The translations under genes and the position numbers were made by a program. From positions 124,001-188,000 of the forward strand of contig NZ_CADIKI010000016.1 in assembly GCF_902859935.1 (NCBI RefSeq): DNA of 64,000 nucleotides. The letters are read 5' to 3'. The notes under the pieces were generated by a model. The model was not told the origin of the DNA. It saw only the letters and a list, made by a program, of their open reading frames with translations, and searched no databases. This stretch comes from Paraburkholderia fynbosensis. GTDB taxonomy: Bacteria > Pseudomonadota > Gammaproteobacteria > Burkholderiales > Burkholderiaceae. Of the stretch, positions 8,584 through 17,106 are shown in pieces. How positions within the stretch are numbered: position 1 is the stretch's first letter; every line of letters starts with the position of its first letter.

Positions 8584-10845
8584 TTATGGCCAGTTTCTAA
8601 TCTCCGTCTGGCCGGCCCGCGAGCTCGAAACCTGATTCGCGTCAAATTCACCGGCCAACTGATTCCGGGCATATTCCTGGTCGCCACCTGATGGACGCCT
8701 GATATGCATGGATTGCAAAAAACTGGATCCGCAAGGCGCTCTTCCATCCTTCCGGTAGAAATCCACAGCATAGTCATGCCAGCCGACGTAATCTGTTTTC
8801 CAATAATTGCCGGGTTCAACAATCCACGGCGGACCGCCGCTTACCTTGTTGTACGGGAATATCGCTGAATAGTTATACCAGCAAGAGTCTGTTCCACCAC
8901 CCGGGTCGGTTTCGAAGACCTCGCAGCCAGAAAAATCTGTTGTCAGCGGCAGCAGCTGTTGCCTCCACATTCCTATCGTTGCGTAATCAGGATCGGTTCC
9001 CCAGCCAATCCACGACGTAAGCTCGCCAGTTGGTGTTTCCGTGTCGCAAACCGATTTTTTCTCCTTCTTGTCTTTATCCCTCGGTGCGCTCGAACTATCG
9101 CTCGATAGCGTGCCAGCGGCAGCACCCGCCGTTATGATCGCTGCTTGTGGTATCGACGATGCGGAACTGCTAATGCTGATAACCGCCTGACTCGCCTGTG
9201 AAGCCGGCGCAGTAACGGTTGCTGGCACTTCCTGCATGACCACTCGCAGAACTTGCACTCCACGGGCGCCCCCGCTTGCAGTCTCCACTGCAGCTGGTGC
9301 GGCTTCAATCGCGGTGATCTCCCCAGTAAGGACCGCGCCTTCCCCCGCTGTCGAGATCCCCGAAGCCGCCGCAAGACCGGCCGCGACTCTAATAATGACG
9401 GGCGCTCCCACTCGAGCTATTGCAGGAGCGGCGAGCGCGACGAGTTCTGGTACCACAATGACTGCTATCACCCCCACGGCGAGCGCGCCTACGACTACTC
9501 CGATAATAACAGCGTCCTCCGCAGTGATAAGCGGTGCTGTAGCCTGCGTGTTCGGAGTAGCACCGAGGAAATCGGTAACGTCCTTTTGTTGCTCAGGAGG
9601 CAGGGCTGCGAACGCCTCGCCCTGCGTCGGGGACCACCCTTTCTGTGTGATCGTCGTACGATCAGCAACCGCCGCAATGCCCACTTCAATCCTCGGGAGA
9701 TCCACCCCGATCGCATCGTTAGTATGGTCCCTCAGCACCTGGAGCTCGCCCAATTTCTTGAGTTCATCGAGCGTGGCCAGAATATCGAACATCGCCAGGG
9801 AATTCAGAATGCGGTATGCCTCCGGAAAGTTACCGATTTCGATGCCGCCCGACGCCTCGGGATTACTGCTATTCAGTGCGTGAATGACCGCTTTGCTGGC
9901 AGGTCGCGTGGCGCGATCCTCGAGACTCGCCGTTGGAGCTGCACCCGCATCGTCCGGATCTGGCCGATCATCCGCTTGTCGAAGGACCTTTGGAAATGAT
10001 GCGCGCTGCTGGATGGTGTGAGTCAGCTCATGCGCCAATAGGTGTCGGCCGGCTCTGCTGCCTGGATCATACTGGCCGGCCGCGAACACGATATCCGATC
10101 CGGTCGTGTAAGCGGAGGCGCCGATCGATTGCGCAGACTTGGCTGCTCGATCATTGGTGTGCACGCGAACGCGCGAAAAGTCGTGCCCAAACCGGGGCTC
10201 GAGATAGGCTCGGGCAGTTGCGTCTAAAGGCTGCCCCGACGACGCTAATACGTCCTGCACTGAGGCAAGAGCGTCGACAGCTCCACTCGCTGGCGCAGTT
10301 GATGGCCTCATTTGCAGTTTCTTCTTGTCATCTTCCTCGCAAGCGGCGCATTTTCGCATTGTCTGCACCGGCGATGAAGTGACTTGCTCATGCCAATCCG
10401 GCATCCGTATCACTTCATCAGCGACGCGGTCAGCTTCGCGTTCTAAAGGGTCGTCGACTGATCCGATCAGAAGCTTCGGTTGCATCGCCGCCTGATGGCC
10501 GTCCCCCGAGGATAGTTGCGCTCGGCGTGTTGGTCCAAGAGTGGAGAGCACGATCTTCGCAAAAGAACCTGAGGTGCCGCTGGATGCGCTCACGGGCGGC
10601 GCATTCGGTCCGTCCCTTTCTTGCTCGTGGTCGCTGATGGGAGTGCTTGCCTCCGATCCAGTCCCTCGCTGAAACAGCCAGAGGGGTGTTCGGATATCGA
10701 TCACGCGTTGAAGAGAGCCTGCCTGTTCCACTGGACGATAGCCAAGTCGATGCTTCGCAAGCGCAGGTCGCGAAGTGGCGGTTCCGGCTGTCGGATTTTG
10801 CGTGGACTTGGTCTGCGGCCTGGCGATCTTCGAAGCAAACATCAT
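8584..10845 (-). CDS. eCIS-associated DUF4157 protein with hydrophobic segment, 753 aa
   Basis: It is organised like its neighbour but longer. DDPLEREADRVADEVIRMPD (131-150) is followed by the DUF4157 core at about 200-285 with HELTH at 272-276. A distinct region at about 440-495 is strongly hydrophobic and Gly/Ala/Val-rich, about 55 residues long. That could be a membrane-inserting hairpin. The C-terminal about 180 residues start after a DKDKKEKK linker and carry Trp/Tyr-rich and Cys motifs (SWIGWGTDPDYATIG, CWYNYSAIFPYNK) with no family I recognise. GGAGG lies 5 nt before the ATG. The modular layout (loading-type N-terminus, pore-like middle, variable C-terminus) suits a polymorphic cargo effector, by inference. 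Confidence 0.82.
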   Translation of the reverse strand: MMFASKIARPQTKSTQNPTAGTATSRPALAKHRLGYRPVEQAGSLQRVIDIRTPLWLFQRGTGSEASTPISDHEQERDGPNAPPVSASSGTSGSFAKIVLSTLGPTRRAQLSSGDGHQAAMQPKLLIGSVDDPLEREADRVADEVIRMPDWHEQVTSSPVQTMRKCAACEEDDKKKLQMRPSTAPASGAVDALASVQDVLASSGQPLDATARAYLEPRFGHDFSRVRVHTNDRAAKSAQSIGASAYTTGSDIVFAAGQYDPGSRAGRHLLAHELTHTIQQRASFPKVLRQADDRPDPDDAGAAPTASLEDRATRPASKAVIHALNSSNPEASGGIEIGNFPEAYRILNSLAMFDILATLDELKKLGELQVLRDHTNDAIGVDLPRIEVGIAAVADRTTITQKGWSPTQGEAFAALPPEQQKDVTDFLGATPNTQATAPLITAEDAVIIGVVVGALAVGVIAVIVVPELVALAAPAIARVGAPVIIRVAAGLAAASGISTAGEGAVLTGEITAIEAAPAAVETASGGARGVQVLRVVMQEVPATVTAPASQASQAVISISSSASSIPQAAIITAGAAAGTLSSDSSSAPRDKDKKEKKSVCDTETPTGELTSWIGWGTDPDYATIGMWRQQLLPLTTDFSGCEVFETDPGGGTDSCWYNYSAIFPYNKVSGGPPWIVEPGNYWKTDYVGWHDYAVDFYRKDGRAPCGSSFLQSMHIRRPSGGDQEYARNQLAGEFDANQVSSSRAGQTEIRNWP

Positions 10846-10936
10846 TGCTGCCTCCGAAACACATCGCGACTCGCTCGGTCATCGCGAATCTATCGAACGG
10901 AACCTGATGACGATTCTACTCTCCGCTGAATGTACC

Positions 10937-11839
10937 TTATGCCGCCCCCACCTTCGCGATCTCCCGACACCGCCCAAGATACCCAGGAAAGTCCCGCCGC
11001 ACACGCGCTTCGATGCGCGCACCCACTGCTGGGTGCCGCTTCGCGCCGCTCTGCAAATGCGTATAGCCTGCTTGCGCGGCTCGCGCTTGATCGCAGGCAT
11101 CGTCCCAGGAAGCGAAGACGTAGCCCGGCCGCACGTGGTGGAACGGCGAGTCGGGCCTGTGCCGGTGATATTCGATGCACGCTGCCAACACGTATTGCTC
11201 GACCATCATGTTGTGGACCCAGGTGTTGGCTTGCCTGAGCCATCCCTGCTCGTTCTCGGGGCGCAACGCCGCCGACCTGGCAAGGTTCGCGTAATAACTC
11301 AGAAACTGCACGTCCGTGCCGCCGCAGACACCGCAATTCTCCGAGCGTTGGTACGAACTGCGCGCGTGTGTCCAGAGCCATTCTTCGGGAAGAATGCCGC
11401 CAGTCTCCCGCATAGCAGCTTCGACGGCGTCGAGCTGATAGCAACCGTCGTTCTCGGAAAAATACTCCGGATGCTGGGCAATCACCGGTTCTTCCTCAAG
11501 CCAGCGCGGCAGCCGTTTCCACATGAATACATCCGTGTCGATATGCACGAATGGTTCGCTTTGCAGCGCATAGGCGACGAGCTTACCAACCGCCCACCAC
11601 CGCGTATCGATGTCGGCGAGCCCTTCCAGCGCGGTCGATACGCTCGCGAACGGCAAGCCGAGTTGCTCGACGAGCAGCTTTTTCCCAGCGATATCGGTGA
11701 CGAGCAGCGTGTCGGGGTAGTGCCTGCGCGCGACATTGACCGAGATCACCCATGCGAGCAGGTGGTGATATTCGCTGAGCCATGCGCCCTTGTAGAAGTT
11801 ATCGAACGGACGGCTCCAGAAGGACCAGACAGCGCGCAT
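10937..11839 (-). CDS. DUF6734-like, possible glycosyltransferase-fold protein in eCIS operon
   Basis: This soluble 300-aa protein opens MRAVWSFWSRPF. It has a HIDTDVFMWKRLP segment (residues about 98-110) whose DTD resembles the DxD metal/nucleotide-sugar motif of glycosyltransferases. Aromatic-rich stretches (NTWVHNMMVEQYVLAACIEY) follow. I associate it with the DUF6734 family, seen near injection-system and polymorphic-effector loci; both links are from memory. It sits between the DUF6519 baseplate gene (47-nt gap) and the first DUF4157 gene (91-nt gap) on the same strand, so it is probably co-transcribed. It may modify a particle component or act as cargo. Confidence 0.6.
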   Translation of the reverse strand: MRAVWSFWSRPFDNFYKGAWLSEYHHLLAWVISVNVARRHYPDTLLVTDIAGKKLLVEQLGLPFASVSTALEGLADIDTRWWAVGKLVAYALQSEPFVHIDTDVFMWKRLPRWLEEEPVIAQHPEYFSENDGCYQLDAVEAAMRETGGILPEEWLWTHARSSYQRSENCGVCGGTDVQFLSYYANLARSAALRPENEQGWLRQANTWVHNMMVEQYVLAACIEYHRHRPDSPFHHVRPGYVFASWDDACDQARAAQAGYTHLQSGAKRHPAVGARIEARVRRDFPGYLGRCREIAKVGAA

Positions 11840-11886
11840 GATTGAATCCTTGATGTCGAACTTGTCGAGCGGACTTCACGGTGAGC

Positions 11887-14682
11887 TCAGCCCACTTTGA
11901 GCACGAGCGATTGAGTTGAGGTCTGACCGCCCGAGTCCGTGAGCGACGCGACGATCGTCGGCGGATTCGTCGCCAGTTCTCGGATCACAATGACTCGCAC
12001 AACGAACGTTTGGCTCTTCGTTCCCGCGCTCACCACCACGGAAGACGGCAGCGAAATGTAGGGTTCGTATCCCCCCGCGTTGCTGACTGAGAGTTGGACC
12101 GTCGTGTCAAACAGCGGGGGATACTGGAGTGTCACCTGACAGGTCGTGCTCTCGCCCGTCAGCGTGGAGCGAAACACAGGGTCGATGATTTGCGTGAATG
12201 CGTCGGGTTGGTTGGCGAGCGTGAACTTGCTCACGTTCGCAGCGGCCGTCGCGAGATTGCCTGCAACGCTCGATGCGGCAGCGGGCGCGGCACCTGAAGC
12301 AATCGTGGTCGCCGCGGCCGGCGCAACGGTCGCTGCCGCGCCCGGCGCGACAGCCGCAGCAGCACTCGGCGCAACCGTAGCAGCCGCGCCCGAAGCGTTT
12401 GGCGCAAGCGCGTCGCGCACGGCTGCCCCGACTTCCGTCAGCGGCGTGATCGGCCCCGCGCCGACTGCCGGCGCGACCGCCGGCGTATTTGTTGCGACGG
12501 TGAGCGACTCGATCTCGAGAGGCGGCACGAGCGTGAACCAGCTTTCGAAGTCGCTGCTTTGCGCGCCCTCGCCCGACGGCAGTACGAGATCGATCCGCGG
12601 CGTCTTGCCGTCGAGCGCCGTGCCGGGCTGACCGAGCGCACGACCGTCGAGGTACAAGGTCTGCGCGCCGGACGGCGCAAAAATGAACCGTCCCTTGAGC
12701 GTCACGCGGATGCGCACGAACAGACTGCTTTGGGCAAGTTGGAGCAGATCGTAATACCAGGCCACGTTGGGCATCAGGGGTGGGCTCCACTTGAAAACAG
12801 GCGTGCTGCCCTGTTGAGCGACGGTCCCACTGATCTCGAGCACAGGGGTCGCAAACAGCAGCGATCCCGCCCAGATCGACTGGAACTCGCGTTTTTCGAG
12901 CGCGCTAATCGGCACGTTCGCTTCGACGACAAAGTTCGCCGAGGTCAGCGCCACGCTCGGCGCATTGTCGAATGTAACGAGGAGGCCCTTTTGAAGTAAC
13001 TGCGCGACGGTATAAATACCGTCGTTCGGCCAGTTGATGTTAGTCACATGCAGCGCAGGCACCGCAGCAGCGGGCGTCAGGTCGATGAGAGGATAAAAGA
13101 GTTGCCTGCATGGTTCGACCACGAATTGCCGGTCGGTAATGTGAATACAGGCGAGCGGCGCGCGGTGTATCGTGGTTTGATGCGGCGGCTGGAAGCGTGA
13201 GGCGTCGCTGTCGGCGGGCGGCCACTCGACATTGCCCGTCGCTGTACGCGCCGGTATCAGCCAGTAGTCTCCCGCCGTGTAGGTGCCCGTGGTCGTGAAG
13301 CAGATCTGGATGCCGTTTTCCAGATCGATCCAGTTGCCCGCCGACAGCGGTACGCCGTCGGACGATGCCGAAGGTGTGAACTGATCCCAGCGACGCAGCT
13401 TCGCATGACCCGCCACCACGTCGAGATCGATCGGCAACGCGTCAACGTTCGCGTCGAACGTCACCTTCAGGTCGGTGGTGTCGATTCCTTCGATCTGCCG
13501 CAATTGTCCGGGCTGATTCGGCACGAGACCGAACTCGTTGCTGTCGTCGATCAGCTCGACCCATTGCGTGGGCGAAAAACCGAGATTCGCGTCGGGACCA
13601 AGGCTATCCACGTTGACCGAGGACGCGCTTGTCGACACGACAGAGGTCACGACCGAACCGTTGTCACGCGACCACTTGAACGTTGCGATTTCCGCCGTCC
13701 CGCCGTGATGAATCTCCACCCGATACAACTGGTTCTCCAAGCCACGATAACCCGCCGAAGGCACCGGCAAGCAAGGGCTCGCGGTCGTGTCGGCACTGCC
13801 TGTGAGCACGCCCATCTTGCCAGGTGTAACGGGCTTAGACGCGAGCGCCATCTGTTGGCAGCATGAAAGCGCTGGCGTTGTGTCCTGCGAGGTGCCGTCC
13901 TGTGTTTGCACCGTGGCGCTCTGCGTGCCGACCGGCCCCGAAACACCGACCGCTCCCCCGGATGAGCCGAGCCCCGCGGCACTGTCGATCAGTGATGTGC
14001 TAGTCGCCCGCGACGTGACGGCATTCAGATTCGACGACCGGTTGGACGCGGCCGTGAGCGCAGTAGTCAACGCCGGGTTCAGGTTGGCGATACGGTTGGT
14101 CAGCCCGAGGCGGCTGAACGTCGAACTGTTGATGCTCGACCCGGCGGGCGCGGACGCCGTCGTGGACGAACCTTCGGCGAAGACCTGCTCAACCACGACC
14201 CGCCAGACGGTCTGCAGGCGATCGGTCGTGTCGGCTTCGCCGAGCGCAACCTCCTTGATGCCGGGGTCATCGATTGGCGTGACGACGCGCTGCCACACTT
14301 CCAGATAGACCTGGAGCGCGCTCAAGGTGCCCCGACGCAACGCCGTGAGCATACTGGCAATGCCAGTCGCGCCCAGCAGATACGGTTGCGTGGCGTAGTC
14401 GCCCGGCGCGGGATTCTCGCAGAGCAGTCCGTCGACATAATAGCGGCCAGCCGAAAACGTCAGCGACGACTGGTCGGCATTCAGCGCGATGTCAAAACCC
14501 GCATGATCGATCGGCCCGCCCGACTGTCCGACGATGTCGATGGTCTCGGTCTTGCGCAGGTGCTCGTCGATCGCGCGTTGTTCGTTCGCGTCGGAATCGA
14601 GTTCGACCCGGCCTTGCTGGGTCAGGACCGACGTATAGTGCCTTGCGCGGTTGAAACGAAGCCGACTGAAATCGCCCTTCAT
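11887..14682 (-). CDS. eCIS DUF6519 protein, 931 aa
   Basis: The chosen start is ATG 14682 (MKGDFSRLRFNRARHYTSVL), preceded by GGGGAAC. In-frame codons further upstream would overlap the neighbouring gene. The N-terminal about 110 residues match what I know of DUF6519, an eCIS-linked domain (QQGRVELDSDANEQ, then a GRYYVDGLLCEN segment). A later region reads YRVEIHHGG and FKWSRDNGSVV. Residues about 760-830 are an Ala/Val/Pro-rich repeat-like linker. The C-terminal about 110 residues (CQVTLQYPPLFDTTVQLSVS and following) look like an Ig-like beta domain. The protein probably lies in or on the baseplate as a large beta-rich decoration or receptor-contact element (inference). Confidence 0.8.
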   Translation of the reverse strand: MKGDFSRLRFNRARHYTSVLTQQGRVELDSDANEQRAIDEHLRKTETIDIVGQSGGPIDHAGFDIALNADQSSLTFSAGRYYVDGLLCENPAPGDYATQPYLLGATGIASMLTALRRGTLSALQVYLEVWQRVVTPIDDPGIKEVALGEADTTDRLQTVWRVVVEQVFAEGSSTTASAPAGSSINSSTFSRLGLTNRIANLNPALTTALTAASNRSSNLNAVTSRATSTSLIDSAAGLGSSGGAVGVSGPVGTQSATVQTQDGTSQDTTPALSCCQQMALASKPVTPGKMGVLTGSADTTASPCLPVPSAGYRGLENQLYRVEIHHGGTAEIATFKWSRDNGSVVTSVVSTSASSVNVDSLGPDANLGFSPTQWVELIDDSNEFGLVPNQPGQLRQIEGIDTTDLKVTFDANVDALPIDLDVVAGHAKLRRWDQFTPSASSDGVPLSAGNWIDLENGIQICFTTTGTYTAGDYWLIPARTATGNVEWPPADSDASRFQPPHQTTIHRAPLACIHITDRQFVVEPCRQLFYPLIDLTPAAAVPALHVTNINWPNDGIYTVAQLLQKGLLVTFDNAPSVALTSANFVVEANVPISALEKREFQSIWAGSLLFATPVLEISGTVAQQGSTPVFKWSPPLMPNVAWYYDLLQLAQSSLFVRIRVTLKGRFIFAPSGAQTLYLDGRALGQPGTALDGKTPRIDLVLPSGEGAQSSDFESWFTLVPPLEIESLTVATNTPAVAPAVGAGPITPLTEVGAAVRDALAPNASGAAATVAPSAAAAVAPGAAATVAPAAATTIASGAAPAAASSVAGNLATAAANVSKFTLANQPDAFTQIIDPVFRSTLTGESTTCQVTLQYPPLFDTTVQLSVSNAGGYEPYISLPSSVVVSAGTKSQTFVVRVIVIRELATNPPTIVASLTDSGGQTSTQSLVLKVG

Positions 14683-14729
14683 GGTGTTCCCCTTCGAACT
14701 CGCTCCGGTCACGACGGACCGGCGGCGAT

Positions 14730-17096
14730 TCAGATCAGATGTGCGCCAATGCCCACGTAACCCTGGGTCAGATCGTCGTCGACATCGCGTTCGTCGATCG
14801 CCGTGCAAGCGTCCGGTGCGCCGGACGCCGCCAATGCGGGCGCGGCGCCGGATGGATAGCCGTAGTAGGCGAATCCGGCACGCGGGCGCCGCCGCTCGCC
14901 ACGCGCGGGGATCAGGAAGATGCCCGCCTCGAGCGCGAACGGCAGATATTCTCCAAGCCGCGTGAACAGGTTCGTGACCGCCTGCGTTTCGTCGAGCGAG
15001 TGATAGACGCCGAGTTGGCCCTCGTCATCAGCACCCTGCCAGATCGCAATCGGACAGGCGCCGGATAGAAGCCCGTAGGAAGGCCGCCCGAAACGCAGCG
15101 ACACGAAGTGCGGCATCAACGTGCCCTCCTGCTGCGGCTCGCCCTGCACGCACTCGTAGTGGCGCGGCAGGAGCGCCAGCGCGGGCAGATAACAAAACCG
15201 CACACAGCCCGCCTGCCTGCGGGTGCACCAGAGCGCCGCGCGCCAGCTTCCGGAGAGTCGCGCACGCGCAAGAAAGATCGAGTTGGACGCGAGTTCCATC
15301 ATGTACGTGTGCACCTTGCCGATCACCGTACTGTCCTCGACGTGCAGCGTCGCGCCCTCGCCTAGCCCGTCGAGGCCCGCGAACGCCACGCCATGGGGCG
15401 AGGTCGCGTCGACAATCGACGAACAGATCCGCACGATACTGGCTGCCGGCGTAACGAGCAGCGGCCCGCTGATGGCGTTCACGAGGCAGACGGTCGCGCC
15501 CGGCGAACTCACGACGATCGACGGCTCTCCCGGACGGAGCGGCTCGTTGTCGCGGGCGATGCCACGGCCCGGCACGAGCGTCGAGTCGAGGATGCGCAGC
15601 GTCAGCGCGCCACTCGACACGCTCACACCACCTGCGAGCTGCACGCCGCTCAGGCACAGTTCGCCCGCAGTGGTCGCGTCGCTCGCACCGCCCATGGCGT
15701 CGATATCGCCGAAGAGCGTCGCCCGGCTGCCCGTGAAGCCAGGTACGAACGCCCGATTCGCGTCGACGTGCGACTCGCCCGCGACGATCCAGAGTTGACG
15801 GCCCGCGCCGATCTTCACCGCCTGCGCGCCGCTCAGATCGATGTGTGCCGTGTACATGTCGAGCAGCACGATACGACCCGTGCGCACCGCGGGCGGCAGC
15901 GTGTTCCATAGCGCGACCGCGTCGTCGAGGCTGTCGGCCGTCGGCACGCCGGACGGCGTCTCGTCACCGACCACGATCGTCCAGTCGAATCCGTCTTCAG
16001 GCATCGCGAGATTCGGTGTACGGTCGTAACTGCCACCGCCGACGTGAGCCGGAAAGCCGTAGCAATAGTCGAGTCTCACATCGGCGGGTGGGACGTCGGC
16101 CGACGAAAACGCAATGCGCCCGAGTACCGGATCGAGCGCGACGTGGCCGGCGGCCGGCGTGGGCCACCTGTCCAGCGCGTCGCTCGCGAGGTCGCACACG
16201 CAGATTTCGCACCGCGGCACGGGTACGCCATCGCGGATGATCCGCACGCTGCCGGCATCGTCGAGACTGCCGTAGAAGGTCGCCGGCGCGTCGAAGAACT
16301 CCCGCCGGCTGATCGGCTGCGGCACATTCAGGCGCGTGGAAAGCGCGGCGAACGGCGTGATGCCGGAAGGCTCATTGAAGAGCGGCATGTCGTTGCCGAG
16401 CGGGCTGAACATGAAGCGGCGCCCGTCGATCCGGAACGCAGGCTGATTGCGAACCGGACAGGCCTGCCAGCGCCACAGGAACGCGCCGGCCTCCGGTATG
16501 TTGTAGCGTCCCGCGCCATGCAGCAAGACGTCGAGCGGCGCGTTGTCGGGCGCATCGGCGGACGCCGCCCTCGAGTCGCTCATCCGCGCGCGTGGTGCGA
16601 TGCGCCGCACGTCGATCGTGCGGTTCGAGTCGTCGAACGGCATGGCCGCGGCACTGATGTTCTCCAGCGCAGTCCCATGCCGCAAGTTCAGCGTGCTTGC
16701 GTGGTGAGGGCGCAGATGATGCATGCTCTCTGCCGTGATGAGTCTTCTGAAATACTCGACGACGTGCGTCGGCCGTCCGGTCACATCGCGTCCGATCTGT
16801 TCGAGCGCGACGAGCGTACCCTTGCGACGCCGATAGCCGATCGTATCCGCGACCTCAGAGCGCGACGCGGGCGTGATCGCCTGCCAGCCGACGAGATCAC
16901 CGATATACGGAATCACCCAGGGAGAACAGGTCTCGATGAAGGCGTCGTCATAAAGGCCGTCGAGGTCGTTCTGCAGCACGGCCACCTGCTCGCAGATCAC
17001 GCCGATCAGACTCTTCAGCGGCTCGCCCGCCGCGGCGTCGCGAGTGCGGAAGATCGCCGGCAGCAGCGCATAGACTTCTTCGACTCCGAGACTCAT
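14730..17096 (-). CDS. eCIS baseplate tail-protein-I-like protein with beta-helix extension, 788 aa
   Basis: The N-terminal about 110 residues resemble phage tail protein I (P2 gpI-type; Afp12/Pvc12-like): VYALLPAIFRTRDAAAGEPL, then DDAFIETCSPWVIPYIGDLV, and a RRRKGTLVALEQIGRDVTG motif. After about residue 330 the sequence has repeated short beta-strand units with aligned Ser/Thr/Val and Gly (for example LCLSGVQLAGGVSVSSGALT and LHVEDSTVIGKVHTYMM), as in right-handed beta-helices. The start is ATG 17096 with GAGGGAG 5 nt upstream, and there is only a 10-nt gap from the preceding J-type gene. The fusion could place a target-binding beta-helix at the baseplate periphery (inference), since no separate fibre gene is seen. 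Confidence 0.8.
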   Translation of the reverse strand: MSLGVEEVYALLPAIFRTRDAAAGEPLKSLIGVICEQVAVLQNDLDGLYDDAFIETCSPWVIPYIGDLVGWQAITPASRSEVADTIGYRRRKGTLVALEQIGRDVTGRPTHVVEYFRRLITAESMHHLRPHHASTLNLRHGTALENISAAAMPFDDSNRTIDVRRIAPRARMSDSRAASADAPDNAPLDVLLHGAGRYNIPEAGAFLWRWQACPVRNQPAFRIDGRRFMFSPLGNDMPLFNEPSGITPFAALSTRLNVPQPISRREFFDAPATFYGSLDDAGSVRIIRDGVPVPRCEICVCDLASDALDRWPTPAAGHVALDPVLGRIAFSSADVPPADVRLDYCYGFPAHVGGGSYDRTPNLAMPEDGFDWTIVVGDETPSGVPTADSLDDAVALWNTLPPAVRTGRIVLLDMYTAHIDLSGAQAVKIGAGRQLWIVAGESHVDANRAFVPGFTGSRATLFGDIDAMGGASDATTAGELCLSGVQLAGGVSVSSGALTLRILDSTLVPGRGIARDNEPLRPGEPSIVVSSPGATVCLVNAISGPLLVTPAASIVRICSSIVDATSPHGVAFAGLDGLGEGATLHVEDSTVIGKVHTYMMELASNSIFLARARLSGSWRAALWCTRRQAGCVRFCYLPALALLPRHYECVQGEPQQEGTLMPHFVSLRFGRPSYGLLSGACPIAIWQGADDEGQLGVYHSLDETQAVTNLFTRLGEYLPFALEAGIFLIPARGERRRPRAGFAYYGYPSGAAPALAASGAPDACTAIDERDVDDDLTQGYVGIGAHLI

Positions 17097-17106
17097 GACG
17101 GCTCCC

